Source: Alentia gelatinosa (taxonomy: Eukaryota; Annelida; Polychaeta; Phyllodocida; Polynoidae). From it: a stretch of 64,000 bases of DNA. Numbering within the stretch: the stretch's first letter is position 1; every line of letters begins with the position of its first letter. The stretch covers positions 34,661,716 to 34,725,715 of the forward strand of contig OX465587.1 in the NCBI GenBank assembly GCA_950022655.1. Direction: 5' to 3'. Under the pieces are notes generated by a model. The model saw only the letters and a program-made list of their open reading frames with translations. It made no database searches and was not told the DNA's origin. The position numbers were made by a program, and so were the translations under genes. Of this stretch, positions 11,001 to 23,000 are shown piece by piece.

Positions 11001-14000
11001 ACCCATGCTGGTGAATACGTCCCCAACAAGTACCTACACAGGTTGATGAGATTATTTCATTAATTCTGTTGCAAAACCTCCCCAGATTTTTCTCAAAATA
11101 TGGTTAGGGAACCCAATAAAATCATGAAGGAGAAAATTACAAAAATTGTTTAACTTTCCGTAATTTGTTGCGAAATTATTATTTTTTTTGGTAGTGATAC
11201 TCATATGCCCTAAGTTCCCATATGGCAATGAGATGTCAATGAGATATTGATGACAGAATACACTCTCCTATCGCATAGAGCATAGAAGGTGGGTGTGATA
11301 GGTATGAGTCCATAGTAACCGGTTACTCTTTGATCTTAGCGGATCCCAAGGGGCGTATCAAAGACGAGGAAGACGAGGGGCTGGGCATTGTGCTCAGCCC
11401 GCAGAGACGCAGCTTCGGCACCGGATGTCACGTGACCACCACGTCGACACGTCGCAACGGAAGTCCCACCGACTTGGATCGCGAGCGGTGAGTTGACACT
11501 TACACCTTGTACCGAATAAATAGACAAATAAAAAATGGTTTTATGGACAGGAGGCTGTAAACCACGATAAGTTGGTGCATAGTAATACACAAGCGAAAAC
11601 GTGAGTATTACGTCAACCCCGAGTGGTTTACAGAGCCGCCTGTCCACAAACCATCGTTTGTTGCACTTATTATCCATCTTTTTACGCCACGTTCATATTA
11701 CTGCACACTCCAAACTCGCTGGCGAATGAGGACACAGACCAAACACTCATCAATTTCTTTCTTAATCATCACATCATTGTTTTCAGTAATTCCGACTGGG
11801 AATTAGTTCAGCTGTCGCTTGACCTGGGTGCTTGGCGGCAGTTAGTGTTTCGGTATATAGATGTAAGACAGATGAGAACCTGAATGTTTATGGGACCAGT
11901 CCTAAAAGTAGTCCAACCTAACACACAATCGTATATGCATAGTATTGAGTATACTGGAGCTTTATATTGGAATAGTTTACCTTATATTGTTCGTCAAAGA
12001 TGCTGAGGGTGTTGTCTGGTGGTGTTGCAGTGACCGACGTGGTGATCGCGTCGAGAGGAGAATCGGCAGCGGTCGCATACAGATCGACAGAGACCGAGAA
12101 CTGGGCCGCGACTTGGGACGCGACCGCGACCGCGACCTGGGTCGTGAGAAAGACCGCGACCTCCGAGACCGCGACCTCAGGGACCGCGACCTCGGACGCG
12201 ACCGCGACTTTGGCAAAGACCGCGACCGCGACTTCGGCAAAGATCGGGACCGGGACTTCGGCAAAGATCGGGACCGGGACTTCGGCAAAGATCGGGACCG
12301 GGACTTCGGGAAGGATCGTGATCGCGACATGGGGCGAGATCTGGGACGAGATCTGGGACGAGATAGAGGTCTCGGTAGAGACCGCGATTTTGGTCGTAGT
12401 CGTGATGACGACCGCGACAGTCGCGACTTCAGGGACACCCGCTTTGACCGGCGTTTTGATCGCAACGATCGCTACCGACGCGACGATCGGGTAAGTTCAT
12501 TTAATTTGAGTGTAACAGGGTTCGTGCTTTTGGGTTTTCCAGGCATGGAAAAGCTTGGAATTTCCACAGAGTGCCTGGAAAAACCTGGAAGAGCCTGGAA
12601 AACTTTGATTTGCATAATAACAATTTTGTTGAGTCTAAGAAATTCTTGTCGTTATTAGCTTTCCTTAACTATGGTACCTGGCTGCCTATATAATTTCAGT
12701 GACTTGGATTATATATCTCCAAAAATCCTTTATTTGACCATGTATAGCAAATTGATGATAATATAGCATAGTTTTGATTATTTGTCTTCATATTTAAAAA
12801 AGAAATTTCAAGATGTCTATCCCAAACCACTAAAATTCTTCAGTTAGAAAGGAAGTTGAAGAAAATATCAACTCAATTTGGTGAGGAATGAGACATGGTT
12901 TTAGATACAGTGACCAGTTACGATATGCACCCTTCAGAAAACAAACAATGACTATTTTCACTCACTAGCGAGATGGTATTGATTCACATTGTTGTCTGCC
13001 TGGAAAAAAGATATTACAGTCTGGAAAAGCCTTGAAAAAGCCTGGAATTTTATTGGGCTGTCTATGAATGAACCCTTGTATAATTTGCACAATATTGATT
13101 TGGCACTCTGCCCTCATACCTGTAGCGTGTAAAAAATAGAAACCACAAAACCGATTTTACAGGGTTTTGCCATATCAGAGGACGATAATAATAATCTCGC
13201 CTAGAAATCATGATTTGTTTAATATTGGTGCTAAATTAAAAAAAGACAGTGATAATAGTTTATGTCCAATCAATGATAAGAGGAAACATATAAGAACTAT
13301 TCGTTATACTACGCATAGGTTACGGGTAGTTTAACGACATATACATAACCTTTATATATGACATTTATCCTTGTTCATTTTGGTGGTTGGTAAGTACTTG
13401 GGTAACTGTATTTATTATCATTGTCAATATGTATGTATAACATAAACGTTGAAATACACCTCTGATGAAAAACGAATTATAAAAGGTACAAAATAAAATC
13501 ACTAGGATGAGACATATCACATATTCCAGAGATGGCACATTTCCACTTATTCGTGGAAATCCTTGCTTTTATTTTCAGTATGCCAAATTCTGTTTGCATG
13601 TTTAAAATAGAGATAATATTCACGCCAATAAACAGTGCTGTAGACCTCCCCACAGACCCTCAGCACCATCATGCCATGGCTGACATCGACGTGTCTTCCA
13701 TATTTTTACGGTCTCACGGAAGCAGCAAATTCTACATGAACATTATTCCGACCCAAACTGACATCCCTGAAATATAATGTAGTTATTTTCTGTTTTTAGC
13801 GTGATTTCCCAGAGCGCGGCTATGGTAAGTTTTACCAAACATCATATCACTTAGTCGGATGTCAAAATATGTTTTAAATGAATACATATACATGTATAGA
13901 ATACATGTTAAGTAAGAAAACAAAATATTTGTTACCATCTTTAATGTAATCATGAGATGACTTAGGTAAAAGAAAATCACAAATAGGAATGTACATACAG

Positions 14001-17000
14001 AACACAATTTGTTTTGGGCCAAATCACTGTTCTTGATGGAAGCTCTACCACCAAATATCCATAGTTGTATTAGAATCGTAATCAATGCGATTCTACTAGA
14101 ACAGTAATGCAAGTATTCCAATAAATAATAGATATCCAAGATTTAAATATTATTCTGACTAAAATTCTGCAATTACCACGAGTGAGCAGCACTCAGTCAG
14201 ACCATAGTCCCGACACTGCCCAGCCGTTTTCCCTGTTCTTTTTTAACTACGACTTGCATGCCTTTGAGGAAATGAACCCATTCAGGGAAGGGGTGGGACT
14301 GGAGCGGCATTAACTTAACAAATGATTTCTGCGTAGGTCGACACTACCGACAACGAGAGGAGGTGGAGCCAGAGTGGTACAGCCACGGTCCGATCAGTCA
14401 GAACGATCACATCGAGCTGCGAGGTTTCGACCGAGAGAAGGACGATGACCTCAGCGCCAAGAATCGTAAGTCCATCTCGTGTTGGTATTCACTGATAAAC
14501 CCTGCCACCTTATGAGCACTCAACTGTAAGGCGTTAAGTGCCTCTTGATTCAGCCACCTTCACTCCATGTCGAAGCAGGGCGTAGTGTGTAGAGAATCTG
14601 ACTTAATCTTCAATGTGTGACGCATGGTCTACCGTTAATAGTCACCTGATGTCAGCTTACTGTCTAGGAAACACTTCCTGAAAACAAACACAGTATATTT
14701 CCTTTTAATGTATTTACTTTATTTCTAACACTGTATGTCTGTCATGTGACCCGTGGAAATCAATGGTTGATATTGATTTCAGCGAAAAAATCTCGACAGC
14801 AAATGAAGAGGGGTGACAGAAAATGTAAGCTTCATGGAATTTTGTTTCGCTATTATGTTCCCGCATCACAGTCTATTAATGTTGACAAGGGCATAAGTTT
14901 GACTTGGTCAAGAAATACGGGTCTATTTATAAGGTTATCACACAATTTCTTTTGCACCACTCTTTCTGTTAATGGAGAATGCCATCTGAAACTTGGGGAA
15001 TATTGTTTTGTTTTTTGGTTGTTGTTTTTTTCCTTTTCAAGAAATAAACCATTTTTAATTAACAAAATGAACTTGGCTTAAATCTTTACACGTCAGACAG
15101 AAAAAAATTCAAGTGGGGTGCTCAAATGAAAATCAAGTCCTTTGTATGGTTTTTAAGGTGTACTTATGTCATCTTTTTCTATTTTGTGTACTTTACTTTC
15201 TCACTTAAAACTTCTTTCTTAGTACCTAGAAATCTTGGTGTTCGTTTGTGACTTGATTCTTCACACTCATATCATATCAAAAACAAAATTAATCTTAAGC
15301 GGTTTTCAAATCGAGCCGATCACACAGTTCCTCTGTATTCATCACATCTATTCTATCATTTATATACTAGTCAACAAAATACAAATTATTCACTAAAATA
15401 TGTATACTAACTATATACACAGTATTTGGACACTACGCTATATCACCAACGCACTACATTTCTCACAGGGTAAACCGTGGACACTGTGCTATGTTGTATA
15501 AATCCACGAATTACTTCTTTTCATGGGTTCAAAGTGACTGGGAATAGAAAATATACTAACGGCACGTGATGTCAACCTTACAGTTATATCACAAATAACT
15601 TTTAAAAAAATTGCCCCCAAGTGTTCTGATAGAAAACCATAGAAGTGTCCCAGGTTGTCACTGTGAGATCAGGGGAAATCTTAGCGTACTGTCTAACTTT
15701 CAGAGAATAGTGTCCGTAGTGTGGCGGCTACGTAGCATAGTGTCTTGTATTCGCAGACATGATGTCTACTAAAAAGCATGATATACAGGTGTATTCTAAC
15801 TCATAATCAAGGCATTATATACCACCTCTAGGTTTCACTTCTCCATATCCCAGTGTTGTCTCTTGTTTCAATATGGTGCGTATCATACAGACACATATTG
15901 AATAGAACCTCTGTTCTTGGCTCAGCTGAAGAGGAGGTGAAGGAGAAAGAGGAGGTGCTTAGACGTCCTGAGAACAGAAAGACAGAGCAGAAGGAGAATG
16001 TGGCACCTCCGTCAGCGCCAGCAGCCGATCCGCTGAGGCCGAGCCACCCACCCGGTCTGCCCACACCAGCCGAGCCAGCCTCAGCCGCCACAACATCCAC
16101 CGAGTTTGACTTTAATGACTTCTTCAAAAACTTCGACAGTATTCCAGGCCTAGGCGTAAGTAACAACTTGACATATGATTTATTAGGAAGTTTTCCATCC
16201 TGAGATATCAGTAAACTTTAGATCTTTTTAAGCAGCCTTCCTTTTAAAAGTTATCTCTAGAATTACGTCTTTTCAAATTAACCACCTTGTACTTACCTTT
16301 TTGATAAATTTATACGTTCTAACTTCATGTCAATATCTCGTACTTCGTCTATATACCAGGAGCCATGTTCAATGCTGCTGTATCTATTTAATGTCCATGC
16401 TGCGTGCTTTTTTGTTTACCAGGAGCTGGGCTCGATACCTGAGCCAGAAGTGGGTGTAAGTGGCAGTCGCTTCAGTCAGTGGTTCAACCCATCCTCGAGC
16501 CACGGTGACAGTCAGACCAACAGCCGGCGGTCATCTATGACCGAGGAGTTCGGCTACCTTGCTGGTGAGTGGTTATGCCCTCTACTACTGCCACCCACAG
16601 TAGCAGTCAAATTATTGTCTGACTTAGGCATTATTAGAAGTCAAAATCGTTCCCACTAGTTTATGTAATACGGCTCGCAAATATAGCAATTTTCCAGGTT
16701 TTCCCCTAAATTTTCATCATATTCAATATAAATGGGTGAGATAATGAGGAATATTTTGAGGTTTTCCTGCTTTTTAACTTAATATAACTGGTATATCTGG
16801 TATCAGAAATATATTAATCATGGACATCTTCTGTAGGTCCTGAGTAATTAAGATCTGCCAGACGTAGAAAACTCTTTTTTTTTAATAATTAATGAGTTTA
16901 AACCACATGCTTAAAAATCAACCTGTCAGCTGTTCTATATTGACCTGGTGCCCTTCATTGACATTCCAGATTTGGTGGGAGGCGGGGGTGGAGGCTCGAA

Positions 17001-20000
17001 GAGCCCCAAGAGCCCGAAGGTCCTCTCGCCGCCCTTGGTTCCGGGCGACAGTCGACTCTTCTCACCCATCAGCACAGTGGAGGAGCGGCAGCAGCAGAAC
17101 CTGCTGAAAATGCTGCACAGCAATAAGATGAACGTCCAGCCACTGACTGCGAGTCATGGCCACCACGACCCCAGTCAGCATCACGCAGCGGACCTCGGTC
17201 AGGCGCACCTTGCGAAGATCAACCACCACTTCGCTGCCATGGCCAACCTGCAGGGCATGCACAAACCACCCAGTGAGTCCCTCTCTTCTTCTTTATAGTC
17301 CTGATATTTATTATAACCAAAAAAATATGGGTTATGTTCCTGAAAAATTCAGATGAATATAGTTTACACGCTGTAGGGTATTGTAGGACCTCGATCACGT
17401 GGCACCCTATGAAGGGGGCACCCCACAACTTGAGGCACCATGGCCGAAAAGGAAATTACTATTTTATGTCTGTTGTACCCTGTGAATGCTTACTTTTATT
17501 ACCTTGGTAATCTTACACCTTGTTTTGTCGCTTTTCAGTGCCGACTGGCGAGTTTCTGATTGATTACCCTAACTCTAACTTAAAGTACCTTGGTAATCTT
17601 ACACCTTGTCTTGTCACTTTTCAGTGCCGAGAGGCGGGCTACTGGTTGGTTACCCGAACTCTAATTTAAAGTACCTCGGCGATCTTACACCTTGTCTTGT
17701 CGCTTTTCAGTGCCGACTGGCGAGTTTCTGATTGATTACCTTAACTCTAACTTAAAGTACCTCGGTGATCTTACACCTTGTCTTGTCACTTTTCGGTGCC
17801 GACTGGCAAGTTTCTGATTGATTACCCTAACTCTAATTTAAAGTACCTCGGTAATCTTACACCTTGTCTTGTCACTTTTCAGTGCCAACAGGAGGGCTGC
17901 TGGCGAGTGATGTCGAACGCGACTTGAAGGCGATGCTCATGTCGGGGAACAAACTGGGCAATGCTAACGGCAACAGGCTGCCTGGTCCGGGCACCCATGG
18001 CCCACCCATCAGTGAGTATTACATACAGTAAACTATCAATGCTGGCTTACCTGAAATGTTACCACATTCTTTACACAAGGATAGTACCTTTTTAAATTTT
18101 ATTTTTTTTCACCAAAGATGATTGGCAACTCATCATCAGCGATCGAGCAACTCAAATTTTGTATCTACTTAATAAGAATCACTGAGGGAGGACCCGATTT
18201 GCTCAGAATGGAATTCACTTGTTTTTGTTAATTGTACTCTGTTAGGTCGGGCACCCAAAACGAGTATGTCACTGAACCGAGGGTGCTCAACCTGACAGGG
18301 TCCAATGTTATCACCTGTAAGTATCCACGTAAAAAGGAGGGAAAATTACCACAAAAAAAAGGAAATTAAATTGAAAGAGGAGCCAGTTCCATAATATTTT
18401 GAGGCTGGCGTTTTCCTGATTTTGAGTGCTGTGGGGGGTTATGTGTGTTCGGGACACGCCGGAGCAACATTTCTCCTTTGATCATTCAGAACACTGGCTA
18501 CAACATGGCAACTCCAACATACGTGTAAATAGACCGAAAGGTATGTCTTTTTTCCCCCCCTGATATTAACTTCATTGGCATGGGAAACACCAGTTTTATT
18601 ATTACATTCTTTATTTTTGATATGTTTGGTATGCATTTTCATATTGTAATACCAGTAAACATTACTGGGTCGTCATCCTTAAGCCTATAAGACAGTGACG
18701 TGTCAAGATTCTCTGATCTGACTGAAGAATTTGTCAGATCAGTGACATTCTTTTCGATGCACAAACTTCACCAACCCGATTTTATTGCCCTGTTGATGGC
18801 CTTCAGTCCTCTCATGCATGTGGGATAACTTAAACAGTGATGCCTGTTTTCTGGGAATTTCCGGTTTTCAGGGTATTTCTTTAACTTTGATCGTATCCAT
18901 GAATTTCATTGAAGTGTAGTTTATAGGCGACTGGCAGCGCAGAACTAGAAACGGGGACCCAGCACCCGGGACCTGGTAGCATTTCCCCAGTAGCTATGCC
19001 CTAGAACCGTGCAGCGTCAGTGGACTTCCCCAGAAGACACACTGCCACAGGGTATCAGTAACTTCCCGAACCGTGGTAACTCAAGAGTTAGTTCAGTGGT
19101 TAAGGCACTAGACTTGTAATCCTAAGGTTGTAGGACTTTGTGGGTTCGAGTCCCACTGCAGCCACTCTTCCCAGCAGTGTTAGATTTACTGCTGTATCAA
19201 AAGCCAATCCTTTTTCATACTATGTCTTTGGTGTGGGAAGTAAAAGAACTCTCACCTCAGTAAATGTTTAGATGTGAGATGTCTACCGAGACTTATTACA
19301 TAGATTCGATCACCATCCTTGTGGTATAAAAGAACCTTGAGAAAGTCTAGTAAGAACCCGTAATGGTTAACTGGACATTAAATCAAATAAACAAACCAAC
19401 CCTAGTAACTCTCCAATCGTGTTGACCTAGACATGCGTTGGGTGAGTGCCAAAGACCACCGTGGCTGCTAAAAATAGACCTGGGTCAGAGTTACTGAGCA
19501 ATTATTTGTGACCTGAATACGAGGCAGCGTGGGTCACCTCTCGGTTTTTGTAAATAAATAGGGCTTAGACATTTCTGGGTCTTTTTTTTCAAAGTATCAT
19601 TTCTGGGTTCTCACTGGCATCCCTGGATGTATACATAGTCTGCCCACAACCCAGCAGTACCCACATTTGGGTTGCTGTACGATATCCTACGTTATCGACA
19701 CCGATTGTTATTGATTGATCCTTGCTATCAGATTGGTGAGAATCTGTGGTGATGTCTTAAAGGCTTCATGTATATTTCCCTTTCGCGTAAGACTCAGATG
19801 ATAACTATAATCATGCTTACACAGTTGCATCTGCATGCGGATCTGGCTTGTTACTACATCAATTGGAGAACATGTGCCCCAATGTGTTGTCTCAACAGAA
19901 GCTTAGTCTGTGTGGAGGGTGACCACAGCGTAGGCAATACTTCACAATCATCAAGTATCAATTTGTCTTTTCTTATCTCTGCTGGACAGTATGAAAAAAA

Positions 20001-23000
20001 TTGATAATTCAATGAGAATCAAACTAAACTGATATAACGAAATCAAAGTTTTAGAAGGGGACAAATCTGAATGTAAGACATTTGGTATGAATTATGAAAC
20101 ATTCTTATTTTGGTCTTAAAAAGAACAGTAAGATTGATTTATAGAGAATTCTATCACTGGCAGTACTGGGAAAACATTAAAGCCCAATTTTTCTAGAGGG
20201 CCCTGGAAAATCTGTATAATGTGGAAAATACCCAACCAGCGTTGGGTATGATGAGAGTATGATGGTGGTAGCTCTTGTTATATACTTTAAGGGTGTTCTT
20301 TATTAGAATTCAGAGCAGGGATAAAATCTGGCTAGGCTTGACTAATATGCCATGAGACTGAGCGCGTAGTAATTTTACCAAATAAAGCCGAGTGAAATTA
20401 CTACGCAATCCAACTCATGGCGTATTAATCAAGTCTAACCATTCTCGTCTCTCTTTTTTTTATAATATAATCTTTGAGGTTTCCATCTGAGCTTTGCACC
20501 GTCTGGTGGCCCTTATGTTAGTATTTTTTTGTTTTGTGTTTTTCTCACTGGCATCTTTGTAATGAGAAGAACACTGTGGTCACCCTTCCTCACCAACAGA
20601 CTCTCCTCTGTCACTAGTCAGCTGTTTAGATGAAGCATGTACTTTGGAACACCTCATATTTTTACTCTCTGTAAAGTAGCATACATTTGCTCATTGTCAG
20701 AGTTTGGTGTGTTTTTCGTCATGTTGGACCGGCTGTTTCTGAAGGTCATGCGCCTTGTCGCCACGCGGAGGACTTCGCTGGTTTATGCCTATCACTCTTA
20801 CCGCAGACCTGCCCGTACCTGGCAAAGTGACCACCGTCGCTGAACTGGAGGCCAACATGAAGGAGATGAGTGTGGCCAACAACAACATCCAACAACAACA
20901 GCAACAACAACAACACCAGAAACAACAACAACAGAAGACACCGCCCCACCAGATGGCGCACCAACACACGCTGAACCACCTCCAGGCACAGTTCCAGCAA
21001 AAGCAGCAGCAACAACAGCAGCAGCAACAGCAGCAGCTGCCGACAGAGGCTGACATGACGGCCTTCAACAAGCTGCTGGGCATGATGAAAATCACCGGCG
21101 CCCTCAACGAAACACCCAAAATGCCAGTGAGTACCGTCTTCCTTTATAGGTCTTAACCCTTTCACGCGGGTTACCTGTGGCAGAGTAACGCCCATAGCGC
21201 CAGGTAGTTTGTTTGTTAGCGGGTGGACGGTTGGTCTTTAGATTATGGCTAAAGTCTACTGTAGTACACCTGCTTGTAGAGTCACTAGGTGACCTGACCA
21301 CATTTTTGCTTTTTATAGCTTCCAAGGAAGTATCATTATTCAGGTGAAACTTATATTTGGCATGATAATCAGGTATTTTTGCCTAATTTCATAATAAGGG
21401 AGGGGGGGGGGGGGTCCGCCAATCGATTCGGTTCTTTTATTTTTGTTTTCAACATGAACATGGCTTTGATATTAGGTATTTATTACTGTTTTATGAGGTG
21501 TGGAAGTGGATATTATTAACAGGTTTATGTTTTTACAGCGTAAGGCTGACGGACGCCCTCTGTCGCCCATCTCCGTAGCACCGATGCCGAAAGATCAAGC
21601 CAACCAGGGCCATCAGAAAGACATCATACAGGTTTGTTCTGTTAGTCATTATCCTCCTCACACCATGTCTGTGTGGTGTGGGAAGTAAACGAACTCTCAC
21701 CCCAGTAAATGGGGGCGGGCGGGATCACTGTCAAAATTCATTACTGTCAAAATTCATTACAACCACCATTATGTTAAACCAGTGAGAAAAGCTCATGGTC
21801 ACTTGAGACGTTAAACCAAAAAAAAAACCAATCCAGGTCAAGTATTTCACCAAGCTCTGGCCGTGGCTTCATACTCACTTTCTGTCACAGTAGTCAGGTG
21901 CAGAAACCACTCCCCATCATTCATACAGTATTTACATAGCTGAGGGGAGAGAATTGAACGGTGCCCACAATTCAACTCGTTCACAACAGCTGATTGTCCA
22001 GCAGCAGCAACAGATGCAGCAGCAGCAGCAGCAGCAGGCCAAGCTGAACCAGCAGCACCAGCAGCAGCAGCAGCAGTTCCAGGAGATCCTGAAGTACGTG
22101 AAGCAGAACCCGACCATCATCACCAAGCCGGCCTCGCCCATTCCTCCGTCGATGGCCAGCGCGCTGCAGCCACCTAACTCGCCCCGGTGCGCGTCGCCAG
22201 CCGTGCCGCCTGCAGTGCCCACCCTGTCCGTGCCCAACCCGCCGTCCCCTCGTGCGCCCTCACCCATCAGTAAGTACAACTACAGTTATACTTCAATGTA
22301 GATGAGAATAGGTGATGAGGCGTTGAGAAAAAATTTTAGAAGACCAGAAATAAACAAGTCTTGACAGCAGAGCCCAGACATTCCTGGTTCTAAAATTTGA
22401 GATTTATACTTTTGGACCTCAGGAATTTTTTCAATTTTCCCTGAAAGAGAACGTTTTTGGGAGGGAAATTTGCATTATTCAGTGTCAAATAGATTCTAGA
22501 CAATTATCATGGGGAATTAGTCCTACATAGTAAATTATAGACCAAACGCTCATCCTCCAGTTAGTCATCTGTTTCGGATTGTTAGTGTGTGCCTTCAGTG
22601 TGTCGCGATGTTTCAGGCCATGTGGTGAATGAGAGGATTGAGTCGTGAATTGAGAGATATCAGTTTTCATTGTTGTTTTTTTTTCTTGTGGTTTTTGAGT
22701 GGGAAGAGCAGAGTTTGGAAATTATCCTCCATTTTCTTACTCACGGGCATATCAATTCATGTTAATGAAGAAATTTTGGGTCATGTTGAAAAGAGAATTA
22801 AGTCGCTTTTCAGAACGTGAGTTAATCAGGGAGTTTACACATTACATGTTTAACAAGATTATTTCTTAAACTCCGTGAATATGAAGATGAATGAGTTGTA
22901 CTGTTCTTCGCACAGTGTTCGGCAGCCAACCCCCTCTGCACCTGACGGCACCGGCCCCGATCCACCCCGGTCAGATCTCGCAGTCCTCCAACCAGAACCT

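Noticed and set aside
11977..12465. 162-codon minus-strand ORF rich in Arg-Ser (SR-protein-like)
   Set aside because: It is the antisense of the Arg-Asp repeat in exon 5. The + frame is conserved with 4E-T and has splice sites; the antisense has none.
12000..12494. 164-codon + strand ORF rich in Ala-Thr
   Set aside because: Alternate frame of exon 5, an effect of the repetitive GC-rich sequence, with no homology or splice consistency.
16455..16461. GTAAGT inside exon 10 as the exon end
   Set aside because: The conserved SRFSQWF block lies after it in the same frame, so the exon continues to 16564.
20697..21195. Minus-strand ORFs with poly-Cys and poly-Leu
   Set aside because: Antisense of the CAG/CAA tracts of exon 13; not conserved.
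21932..22279. 115-codon minus-strand Cys-rich ORF
   Set aside because: Antisense of the Gln/Pro coding of exon 15.
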